Assembly: GCA_028386065.3 (NCBI GenBank)
Contig: JAKUCV010001307.1
Coordinates: 147,592-211,591 of the forward strand
Direction of reading: 5' to 3'
DNA length: 64,000 nucleotides
Source of the DNA: Turnera subulata
Taxonomy: Eukaryota; Streptophyta; Magnoliopsida; Malpighiales; Passifloraceae
Numbering within the stretch: the first letter of the stretch is position 1; each line of letters opens with the position of its first letter. A program made the position numbers and the translations under genes. Positions 23,655 through 33,751 of this stretch are shown piece after piece. The notes under the pieces were generated by a model. It was not told where the DNA came from and searched no databases. It worked only from the letters and a program-made list of their open reading frames with translations.

Positions 23655-23890
23655 TGGGCATGGAGCCCTAGGAATAGAAGATGAGCCGTGGGCATTCTCG
23701 AGGAGATGTAAGGCCCAGTCTTTTTTTAAAGTTTATGTGTGTCTTGGGCATTCTCGGGGAGATGTAAGGCCCAGTTTTTTTAAAAAAGTTTATGTATGTC
23801 TTGGGCATTTAAGGAGATGTAAGCCCCAATTTTTGTTGATAAGATGCGATGAACCATGGGCGTTCTTAAGGATGTAAGGCCCAACCTTTT
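23655..23890 (+). repeat. Short tandem array, TTGGGC...GCCCAA units
   Basis: About four imperfect units of 50-60 bp each contain GGGCATTCTCG-like text, GGAGATGTAAGGCCCA and a T-rich spacer. It grades into the next array. Confidence 0.75.
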
Positions 23891-23902
23891 GAAGAAAAGT
23901 TA

Positions 23903-24916
23903 AGAAGGGCATAGCTGCCCACCTTTTCTTTATGTTGATTATGCCTTGAGCATAGCTGCCTGTATCATTGTGAAGGGCATAGATGCCCGAGTTCTTAACT
24001 TAGTTGCATAAAGGGCATAGCTGCCCGTGTCTTTGAGTTTGTTTGCATGAAGGGCATAGTTGGCCACGTTTTTTTTACTTTGATCCTAAGTATAGTTGCC
24101 CATGTCTTTTCAGAAAGAATGCACAAAGGGCATAGCTTCCATGGTTTTTCAAACTTTAATGAGGGGCATAGATGCCCTAATTTTTGAAAGTTAAACAAAG
24201 GGCATAACTGCTTGAATTTTTGAACGTGAGGGGCATAGCTGTCCTAATTTTTTGAGAAGGGCATAGCTGCCACATTTTTTAAGATTGATTACGCCCTGGG
24301 CATAGTTGCCCGTATCATTGTGAAGGACGCAGCTGCCCGGATTTTTTATTTAAGTACATTAGGGGCATAGCTGCCCAAGTCTTTAAGACATATGAGGGGC
24401 ATAGCTGCCCAGATCTTTGGAGTCGAATTTAAACCTAGGGCATAGCTACCTGATTTTTTTGAAATGGAAAGACATAGCTGTCCGAGTTCATGATTGCATG
24501 GTGGGCAGAGCTGTCCGAGTTTTTACTTTTATTTCAAATTAGGGACATAACTGTCCGAGTTTTCAAAATTGGTCACATCAGGGGCATAGCTGCTCATATG
24601 TTTTGAGTTTATTGCACATAAGGGGCATAGCTGCCCAAATTTTTGAATTGATTGCACACAAGGGGCATAGCTGCCTGACCTTTTCTTCAATCGATTACGC
24701 ATTAGGGGGCATAGCTACCCCGAGGTTTTAAGATAATCATGCATCATTAGGCATAGCTGCCCGAAGTTTTAAAATTGATCTTCTCTTGAGGGCATAGTTG
24801 CCTAAAATTTTGAAATGGTTACACATTGGGGGCATAGTTGCCTCGGCCTCTTTATCTTATTGTATCTTGGTAGCATAGCTGCCCCAGATTTTGAAACAAA
24901 GAATATAGCTGCTCGA
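23903..24916 (+). repeat. Tandem array of about 28 GGGCATAGCTGCCC-type hairpins
   Basis: The units recur every 25-50 bp with T-rich spacers and share the core GGGCA-TAGC-TGCCC, an inverted repeat around a TAGC loop. Arms vary. Most read GGGCA with TGCCC, while one unit (about 24541-24556) reads GGACA with TGTCC, a matched change on both sides. Others are one-sided decays. The variable spacing and sequence argue against a CRISPR array. Confidence 0.9.
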
Positions 24917-25355
24917 CACCGAGTCCCCGTGGGAGGATGACAAATCCCAGACCAAACCCAAGTACCCTAGGGGAGGATGATAGTATCCCTAGTTAGTAAG
25001 GATGAGATGATTCCTTGTTAACCCTGTAGATGAGATGATTCTACCAAACCAAATACCCGAGTACCTCATAGGAGGATGATAGTATCCCTAGTCAGCCGAG
25101 ATGAGATGATTCTTGGTTGGTGACCATCAAAACAAACCTGTGTACCCCATGGGAGGACGATAGTGTCCTTAGTCAACCGAGATGAGATGATTTTTGGTTG
25201 ATGACCACCAAACGAACCCGAGTCCCCATGGAGGACGATAAAATCCTTAGTTAGCCTAGATGAGATGATTCTTGGCCAATGAAAACCAACCTCGTGTCCC
25301 CCAAGGAGGACGATAAATCCTTGAAAACCCAGGATGAGATGATTCTCGACCCATG
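24917..25355 (+). repeat. Tandem array, about five 80-90 bp units
   Basis: Each unit contains GGAGGA(T/C)GATA, an ATCC or GTCC partner, and GATGAGATGATTCT, followed by an ACCAAAC-rich stretch. The small inverted repeat in the units reads GGAT with ATCC around GATAGT in some, and GGAC with GTCC around GATAGT in another. It lies just upstream of the polypurine tract. Confidence 0.85.
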
Positions 25356-25462
25356 GTACATATATAATCAGCATCAGCATCAGGACCTACTCCGTCAAAT
25401 TTGGGTATTCTTCTGTCGTTGTTTTGTCTTCAGTTCCTAAAGACTCATAAAAAAGGGGCATC

Positions 25463-27267
25463 TGTGAACACCCCAAATTTGATCAATTGATATTTTATTG
25501 AATTATGAATATGTCATTGTCTATGGATTGATGAGATGATTCGATCCTTAGGTGAAATGTGTTTGTAATTCAATAGAGTATTAATATTTTATTAATTTAG
25601 AATTTTTGGTACATTTAACTTGGAATTATTGAGATGATTTAATTCTGAATTTGGTGTATTTAAAGGTATAAAATTAATAAAATGTGGGTATTTAGTTCTT
25701 TTAGGCTTTTTAATTACTTTTAGACCCAATTGAGATGATTTTGGGTATTTAAATGATTAAAAGCTTGAACCAATTAAATATGGATCCTCCAGTAATATTG
25801 GCCCATCAAAAACACTGAGCTTAGTGGCCTTTTAGTATGAATTTCGTCCAGAAATTCGGATTAAAATAGTTCCTTATTTGTTTTTGGTGTTTATGGTATA
25901 TAGAGTGGAGTGAGGAGGAGGAAAACTAAGTTAGGAAGAAGGGTGTGGGTAGGCTACAAGTTAGGAGGTTCTCTGGAGCTGAAAATAGGGCAAAACCAGT
26001 TAGGAAGGGCGTGGGAATCAAGCTGGGCCAGAGTAATGAGGATCGGAACCGAAAAGGAAAGAACAGGAAAGGAGACAGGTGCCAGCAGATATGGCGACAT
26101 GACCGCCAGCACCTGGCAGTCCTGGAGGGATGACCGCCGACACGTGGCGGACATCGCGAGATGACCTCCATTGCTTGGCGGGCTTCACTCCCAGATCTGG
26201 CAGTTTTCCGATCTTTTCCATTTTGCTTGATCCAGGGTACCTACCGTTAGATCTAGGGTTTCAATCCTGACCCTTAGATCAACACCACGTCCAGAATTCC
26301 AAAGCACTATAAATAGGACCCCCATTCACCCTCAAAACTTACCAATTCTCTCCCTTCTTCTTCTATACACACATAAGCTAGGTGCTTTTAAAAATTCTCT
26401 AATTCCAAGCTTAGGAACCCTTCTAATTGTCAAAATTCTGGAGAAATTTTGTGAAAAGGAGTAGTAAGGAGCCAGTAGCTGAAGGAGATCAAGAAGAGAA
26501 GAGGAAGGAGGCGGATTCGAGCAAACCGTTGGAGAAGAAGTGCTAAACCCGAAAGGAAAGTTCCAGCGGAGGCAGTCTCAGTATTTTGGCAATATCTGGA
26601 GCTGTAGATGTCGGTTTGCTGCGATCTTGGTGTCCCTGGAAAGCTAAGACGTAGCTCTACTACTTTTCTGTTCAGGCCAGACAGCATTTCGGCCTCCTTC
26701 TACCCCGAATTCCCTATTGAATTTCTGCTCAGATTTTGTTGTGGGAGTGGTAAGCGCATAGGAGCGAGAGGAGGGCTACAAGAGGTAACCCGTTCTAATT
26801 TTATTGGTTGATTGTTGCTGCTGTGACATGCTGATGTTTATGATGTTATTGTTTATGTGATGCATCTAAGAACTACGTGAGCTTTGAACCCATGATAGGG
26901 GTTACGTAGGCAGTTTCTAGTGGATTGAAACGCAAGCTCAATTATTTATTTATTTTCTATTTTGTCTTTTAATTTCTGTTTTATTTTTGCTTTGTGTTGT
27001 TTGTGCATGGCATGTATTAATCTTTAATTGTACATGATCTCGCCCCAATATAAATGGGTGCCTAACACCTTCTCATCCATGACAAACCCCCGAGTCCATG
27101 TCTTTGGTTCGCTATCGGTTGCCTCATGGATTCATTGGTTGCTTAAGGAAGGTTTTTCCTTGAATTTTGTCCTTCAATAAAATTCAAGTGGCGACTATAA
27201 AGACATGGATGACGGTTAAGAAGAAGGTGTTGAATACGCCCAATGCATGTTGGGCCGGGTATTCACA
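25463..27267 (+). repeat. 3' LTR of Tat/Ogre-like element
   Basis: The LTR runs from TGTGAACACC to GGGTATTCACA, 1805 bp, and follows the polypurine tract AAAAAAGGGG (25449-25458). A TATAAATA-type box lies near 26309-26316 (CTATAAATAGG), which would place transcription start near 26340. The element target-site duplication CTAAC follows at 27268. Confidence 0.88.
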
Positions 27268-29990
27268 CTAACCCCAGTGTACTCCCCGTTAAATCAAATC
27301 AAATAAACTCATAAAAAGAAACTATGACACCCCAAGGTCAATGGTAGAGAAAACCCCAAGCCCCTCATAAATGGCCAACAAATCACGTATCACAAGTGGC
27401 TACCACCTAGTCGTACCTCTACCTTTCACGTGGCTTCTAGATGTCTAAGTGATGTTATCATAATTTATTATTTTAATTTTTCTTTCCCTTTAATTAACAG
27501 TAACGATGTCCATCAAACTCATCATATATCACACATTCCCGAGCAAGCACTCAGCCTCACAGCTCCTCTGGGAAACCAATCCAATACATCAAATTAGGTT
27601 ACTATTGCTAACGACATCTCAGGGTATACTTGATCACAGTAATTCACTTGGCACACTTGCCATAAGAAAATCAAATGAAAGATCAAGGTGAAAACTCATC
27701 GTTACCATCATCATATAGCTCAGCGATATCCATACAATCAAACACAACAGTCATCAGACACACAGAGTCCAGGCATCATAACAGGAAGCACAACAGAATC
27801 CAGTATATTATAATCAAGGCAAGTAATGATAATACAAACATATTTTCAAATAATTCAAACACCAGCTCGAGTATCACAGGCACCATACTAAGGTTTATAC
27901 GTTTATATCCTCACCTGATGCTCCTTATAAGCTTATATCTGCTTAAGCCTCGTTATCCCTATATTTATAACAACAATAATCACTTATGATGCACAGATAA
28001 AGATGATCATGCATGATACTGGTTTTGGCAATTATTAATCGGCTTGTCTTATGCTGGTTCCATTTTTATTATTTCTTTAATTATGTTAATATAAAGTCAA
28101 CCTATCAAATCAGGTGGCAATTAGCTGATTATGTGTTTCCAACCAATATACTGATCATACTCGATTTTATATTAAAACTGAACCAAGCGTCCAAGCCGAT
28201 ATCCCGACCCTTTAGTTGCTCGTGATAATAAAATACATATATTTATTAGGTCTATATATATATCAAGTTATAGCTCAATATTATTTGATAAAATAAATTT
28301 AGTAGGATATATATAAATATATCTGGGCCTTTTATTAATATTAGCCCAAGTAGAACAAAAAAAACTGAAAAAAATAAGTAATACCATGGGCCTTTCTAAT
28401 AGTCCAATCAGAAAATAAAATAAAAGTATAAAATAAAGAAAAGTAAAGTATAAAATAAAACCATAAATTAATTTTCGACTAATTAGTTTAATTTTTTGTT
28501 TAACTAACACTGTTTCAAAAGTTCGGGTCCGTTAATGGTTCATGAATAGTCCAAAGGTTCCGATAATTACCCAAAAGTCCATATCAGGGTTCACTGGAAA
28601 ATACTCGAGACATCGCCGGAAAATTTCGGAGGCATTGGAGTCTCGATGGATTTCGGCCTGTTCACGGCAACAACCATTATTCACCCCGCAACAATTCAAA
28701 CAAACACCACCACCAACAGTCCACCACCAAAGACACCAACACACACACCATACTCATAGCAACTCTCCGGTGACTGGAACACTACCAAACCACCACGTCA
28801 GCCACCCAAAACACTACTACCCACAACAACGACAACAACATTAGCGTCATGCCAACTCGCATCCACCATAATAACAACAAGTAGAAACCCACAACAATCA
28901 ATTGAGACCTGATTAGCAGCAAAAGCCAGGGAATTAAAAATAAAAGCGAAGAGAAGAAAGGGGAGGTGCGGCCAAAGACTCACCCAACCTTGGCTTCATC
29001 GGCAGCGACTCAAGGATAGAGGCGTGAGAGAACAGAGGAAGGGAGAGGTCGGCGGTGCGTTCTTCTCCTCGGTGGTGTCGAGAATAGACTCGACTGTGGC
29101 GGCGGTCGCGAGCAGAGAGAGAGAGGAGAGGAGGGTGTGGCGACGATTAGGTGACAGGGGCGTTGGCTCGGCGAGAGGCAATGATGAGGGTGGTGATGGT
29201 GAAAGGCAAAGGAATAGGAGGAGAGGCAGAGACGAGGAGGAAGATTGTGGAGTCGGGCAGCGAGGGGAGAACTTAAAGGAGAAGGAAAGAGGAAGAAGAC
29301 AAGGGGAAAAGGAAGAAAATATCTAGAAGAGAAGAGTAAACGGGAAGAAGAAGGAAGGGAAAATATTCGGGAGAGTGAAGGGGAAGATGAAGAAAGAGTA
29401 AGGAAGAAGAAGATGAAAAAGAAAAATCGAGAAGAAAGGAAAATGTGAGGAGAAAGAAAAATAAATGGGAAAAGAATTAAAAGGAAAAAGAAAATGGGTA
29501 AAGAGGGAAAGGGGGAACAAGACAAGGAAAAGCTAGCCAGGGAGGAAGAAAGAGTATGACTCTGTGTCGGCAGAATTATTTGTCCATGAATAGACCAAAA
29601 TACCCTCATGTTTGACTTTTAATCCAATAACGTAACAGGGGCATTTTCGTCTTTCTGAAATTCCGTCCCGGTCCGAAAATACAACTTAAACTCGAAAAAT
29701 CCAATTATTTCTCCTGAGCGTAGCTCAAGTCTTGGAATTGAAAACCGAGGCTCGGTAAGCTGTATAAAATTTTTGGTAACCCCGCCAAGGCTCGGTTAAC
29801 AGTGGAGAATACTCCAGAACGTCGCGTATTCCTCATAAATCAGAATCCAAGGTTCTATAATTCACAGTAAAAATCTCGGATTTAACTCAGAGTGGAAAAA
29901 TTCTTGTTTAGCAGTGATAAAACTTTATTATCTTTCGTAAAAGTCAAAACGACTCGGTAAAATTATAAAAATTTTATCTGGATCGTTACA

Positions 29991-30215
29991 CATACTTATT
30001 TGTTTTTATCCTCCTACTTTCATCTATAAATACCCATTCATCCCTTTACATTTCTACCTTAACATTCTACCATAAACTTGACCTCTCTTCTCATTCCTAC
30101 ACACATCTCTTCTCAAGCTCCCTCCATCTTAGTTTAATTATCCTCCATTAACAATACTATTAAAAAACTTGTATTACTAACATCAAGAGTGTATTTCACC
30201 TTCAAATTTATAACA
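29991..30215 (+). repeat. 3' LTR of second Copia, second part
   Basis: It continues the LTR text interrupted at 16028, beginning with the second CATAC. It includes a CTATAAATAC box near 30024 and ends ATAACA, like the other LTRs of the family. Confidence 0.85.
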
Positions 30216-31006
30216 ACTTTATTATATTGTGGCAAAAAAAATATTGGGCTAATTTGTTTGGACTCTATCCAAAGCTACAAATGAGCTAACTATTCGCTCA
30301 TAAGTCGTTATCTTATAAAATCAACGCTAAACTTATCTGTAAAAAAGCTTGACACTTAATAAAACGAGATTGAGCTTGGTGAAACTCGATTTTGTTAGGT
30401 TGTGAGCTTAGCTTGTTTCGATTTTTATTATGAAATTTGTGAGCTCGAATTGTTTATGTTTATTAAGAAACCTAAACCCCTAAAAAATTCATCAATGGTG
30501 TGAAAAATAATGTAAAAAAAATTCTTAAACAAAAATACAAATTTTGCTTAGGACATGGTCATCAATCAATGTAACTGTAACGCCCCGGATTTTCATAATT
30601 AGATTGTTTTGGAATTTTCGGAATTTATTCCAATTTTACACTTGAGGTATTTTCGAGTTTTAGTCGAGGAAATAAATTATTTCTTTTCCTTGGAAATGTC
30701 AATTTTAAGTTGATATTGTTCATAGTTCGGGTTCCGTGGGAAACGAATTCGAAATCGGGGTGAAACGCGAAGTTTAACGTGGTTTCAATCGAAACTACGT
30801 CGTTTTGGTTTAAAAAAAAAAAAGAAGAGGGACGCGTTGACCAGGGGGTTGACCGCGCCTAAGTGGAACGACGGGTCGTCCACTAGGGCGGCCAAACCGT
30901 AGCCGCTCCCCTCCTTCTCTTCTCTTTTCTCTTATCTTTTTTTTTTCTTTCTCCCTTTCTTCCTCCTTCTCTCTCCCGACGGCGCCCCCTTCTCCTCTCA
31001 TCTTCA

Positions 31007-31014
<8 letters not shown>

Positions 31015-31072
<58 letters not shown>
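31015..31072. repeat. (TC)n microsatellite
   Basis: An uninterrupted TC run of about 29 units lies in the solo LTR. On the minus strand it encodes an Arg-Glu repeat that is not a gene. Confidence 0.95.
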
Positions 31073-31076
<4 letters not shown>

Positions 31077-32096
31077 CCCCTCATCTTCCTCTCCCTCTCC
31101 CACGGTTTCCGTCCAATTCTCCTCACCTCTTCCTTGTTGCTTTCACGACGCCACACCCTTGAGCTAGAGGGTCGGTTCAACGCGGACGAGGACGGACGGT
31201 GGAGAGCTCGAGGTCGGGTCCACGACAAGCCGCCGTGTCTGGTGAGTGCCGTCGCTCCCGATTCCTTTCTCTCTTCCTCTATTTCTTTTGTTTCGTGGTT
31301 CGTGGTTGCTATTTCCGTTTTGGTGGACTAACCCGATTTGGGTTTTCTTCTCTTTTCTTTTTATGGCGGCCGGGTGTGTGTTGTGGTGTGCGTGTGGCTG
31401 TTGTTGGTTTGCAGTGGTCGGGATTGGTTGTGCTCGATAGTGGCTCGCCGTCGCGGTGGTCTCCAGCAGCGTGCTGACGAGTTCGGGTCTGTGTGGGTTT
31501 GAATCCGGCACCTGCAGTGTCGTTTAATTCCGGTGGAGGTTTGAGGCTTCGGGTTGGCTGTGGACGGATTTCGGGCAGATTTGGTTGAGTTTTCGGGTAA
31601 GGATCCATTCTGTGATTTTCTTTTTAATTCGTTTTATGGGTATGTAGGGTGTTGTGTTGTGTAATTGGTTGCTGTGAGGTGAATGTGGGTTGGATGTTTT
31701 GTTTCTGGCAGTTTGGGTGAATTCCGGCAAGGTCACCGGAATCCGGCGAGGCTCGGGAATTTTTCGGCGAGGCTCGGGAGTTTTCTGGCGAGGGCTCGGG
31801 TTAGGTTCCGACAAGGCAGAATAATTTCGGCTTGAGGGTATCTTTTCTTTGTCATGTATTTAATCTTTTATTCAAGGCATGTAATAATTAACGCAAGTAT
31901 AATTGTTGTATCGGGTATTAAAGATATTTAGTGGATACCGGGTGCGGGGTTGTGAGTGTGTATAGCCGGGAACTTACCGACACGGGTAGAACCATAGGCC
32001 GGGAACATTTGGGCTCGGGTTGATCTTAGGACGGTTTTGGGAAAATCGGGCCCAAACCCAATATCTAACTTGTGGAAAACCCTTGGATTTAAGTAA

Positions 32097-32285
32097 CGGG
32101 CTTTGAGCCCAATTTTCATACTTGGTTGATTAAGGACTTAAGGAAGTGGGCCTTAGGCCCGGAATTGAATTTGGACTTAGATGGGCTTTAGGCCCGGAAA
32201 CCCGTTAAGGATATGATGAATGGGCCATAGGCCCGGGAACTATTTATGGACTTAGTTGGGCTTAAGCCCGGTGGACCTTAGGTCC
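32097..32285 (+). repeat. Array of six GGGCC-TTA-GGCCC hairpins
   Basis: The units are at 32098-32110 (GGGC/GCCC), 32148-32160 (GGGCC/GGCCC, loop TTA), 32183-32195 (GGGCT/GGCCC, loop TTA), 32222-32234 (GGGCC/GGCCC, loop ATA), 32258-32269 (GGGC/GCCC, loop TTAA) and 32273-32285 (GGACC/GGTCC, loop TTA). The last has changed on both arms together. Spacers are AT-rich and share TTGGACTTAG-like words. Confidence 0.85.
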
Positions 32286-33751
32286 CGATACTCGGAGTTT
32301 AGGTGAGAGAACATCATGTCGGGCTTAGATCTGGGAATTACATAATTGGCTAGCTAGGGACGGGTTTAACTCAGTTGAGCATTTTAGTTATCATGCATGC
32401 ACGACTTATTGTGATTGTTTGTAATTTATTGTGTGTGCCGGTATTCAGGCACGGGTAACACCTCGGGACCTGGAGGATCTGTTTTGGGAAAAGCTCCACA
32501 GGACAATCGTCGTTGAGGTGACATTATATATCTTTTTATGTTTGTATGCATGAGCTTGTTGGGTTGGTCTGTTTGAGTTGCATGCCTGTTTGCTAACATG
32601 CTGTGATCCGTATTGTGTGCCTAAGTGTACAATTTGCTTATGAGCGTGAAACTTGGATTGTTATGGAATATAACATGTGGAGTGATTTTGGAGTTTTGTG
32701 TGATGTACTGTGGGTCGGAGACCCGGATATTTGTTTGAGTTGATTATTCACACAACCCTGGTAGATCACATCTCTTGGCACACATAAACTCATAACTTGT
32801 GAATAAAGATAATGCACAGTAGAAAATAGGCTACTGTGTGCTGATGACCGGTTGTTTCGAGCGGGAAGTGATACCCCTCGGGTTTGCATGCGGGATAGCA
32901 TGTGATATGCGGATTAGCATATAGGTCTGTAATGACCGGTTCTACCTCCCTCCTTCTACCTCCCCCTTTCTACCTCCCTATTTCTCTCTGTCTCTCTCTC
33001 TCTCTCTATGGATATGTTTGGGCTTCGTGCCTGGTTTTATTTGGGTATGCCTGGTTGTCTCATGAGACGGGACCGAGCTCGACGCACACAGTAGGGGGCC
33101 CTGAATAATAAATTATAATAAGAAAACTTAACACACAACAGATGGAGAAAATTGAACTGTTTGCTTGAATGTCTTGGCATGTTAGTACTGATTATTGTAT
33201 GTTTGCATACTTGTCTTGTTTCTCTTCTTTCCTTTCGAACTTGTTTCTGCACACCTACATAATTAGATTTATACTGCTCACTGAGTAGGCGACTCACATA
33301 ATCGCCAACGTTGTTTTTCAGACTCTTAGTTAGCGTGCAGTCACTTTCTACCCTTCCAGAGTACGGACGTGGTTATCTCAGCAGGTAGCTGTGCTTCTTC
33401 TCCCGGTTGGATCCATAGAGCCGACTTGCATCTCATTTTTACTTTTGCTTTATTTTATCTTTGGCTTCCGCTGCATTGGATTTTGATGAGATGTCATTTT
33501 GATTTTGTCTATTTTATCGGCGGGTTGCCGGGATTTGGTATTGATGATGTATCGGCAGGATGCCGGGTTGACTTGAGGCTTGTTAAGCCGGTTTTGTTGT
33601 TGTTCTTTATGACATCTCGGAATATTAAGAATTTCTTTCCAGATAATGTTTTGGATATTGGATTTAGTGTCCTGGGTTTCAGGGGTATTTAGGTAATTTC
33701 CATAAGTTTAAGTATTTTATTATAAAATTGGGACACGGGTGTTTCAGTAAC

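Larger units (their letters stand above)
16620..27267 (+). mobile_element. Tat/Ogre-like non-autonomous LTR retrotransposon
   Basis: LTRs of about 1805 bp (16620-21131 with an insertion; 25463-27267) begin TGTGAA-ACCCC and end GGGTATTCACA. The duplication CTAAC is at 16615-16619 and 27268-27272. The primer-binding site TGGCTACTCCACTGGGGAC (21134-21152) is close to the tRNA-Arg type site that I associate with Ogre/Tat elements. The polypurine tract AAAAAAGGGG lies at 25449-25458. The 4.3-kb interior shows no gag, protease, RT or integrase that I can recognise, but it has two tandem arrays next to the 3' LTR, a position typical of Tat/Ogre elements. Confidence 0.85.
16029..29990 (-). mobile_element. 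Gypsy-type solo LTR (minus), split by a nested element
   Basis: In element sense it starts TGTAACGATCC at 29990 and ends GTCGGGTCGTTTCA at 16029. A perfect duplication CATAC lies at 16024-16028 and 29991-29995, inside the Copia LTR. Without the nested element and its TSD copy it is about 3.3 kb and contains no internal region, so it is a solo LTR. Its ends resemble the Tekay-like LTRs of this window. It carries a GC-rich stretch (about 28980-29300) next to a purine/pyrimidine-biased tract (to about 29530). Confidence 0.85.
12381..30215 (+). mobile_element. Second Copia, internally deleted and split by nested insertions
   Basis: The order is 5' LTR 12381-13292 with a MITE inside, primer-binding region CGTTATCAACACAAG at 13293, gag remnant, pol up to integrase, then a direct jump near 15820 into the 3' LTR. 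The 3' LTR is interrupted at 16028 by a solo LTR and resumes at 29991, ending ATAACA at 30215. Everything between the integrase core and the 3' LTR is deleted. No matching 5-bp duplication was found at the outer ends (CATTC against ACTTT), so one end may be misplaced or altered. It is the same family as 47754-53855 but older. Confidence 0.85.
30576..33746 (+). mobile_element. Gypsy-type solo LTR (+), 3.17 kb, inside the Tekay 5' LTR
   Basis: It runs from TGTAACGCCCCGG to GGGTGTTTCA. The target-site duplication GTAAC at 30571-30575 and 33747-33751 is made from bases 2-6 of the Tekay LTR itself. There is no internal region. It contains a (TC)n microsatellite at about 31015-31072, a GC-rich stretch at 30970-31500 and a GGGCC-TTA-GGCCC hairpin array near 32097-32285. 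ORFs over the microsatellite are artefacts. Confidence 0.9.

Noticed and set aside
23903..24916. CRISPR-like look of regularly spaced short repeats
   Set aside because: Repeats are degenerate, spacers are T-rich and of variable length, and the host is a plant; it is a tandem array within a retrotransposon.
29010..29609. 199-codon Ser/Phe/Pro-rich ORF
   Set aside because: Low-complexity reading of a purine/pyrimidine-biased part of a solo LTR.
12376..30220. Target-site duplication for the second Copia
   Set aside because: The expected 5-bp words (CATTC and ACTTT) do not match, so none is claimed.
30810..31228. Arg-Glu repeat ORFs on the minus strand
   Set aside because: Produced by the (TC)n microsatellite.
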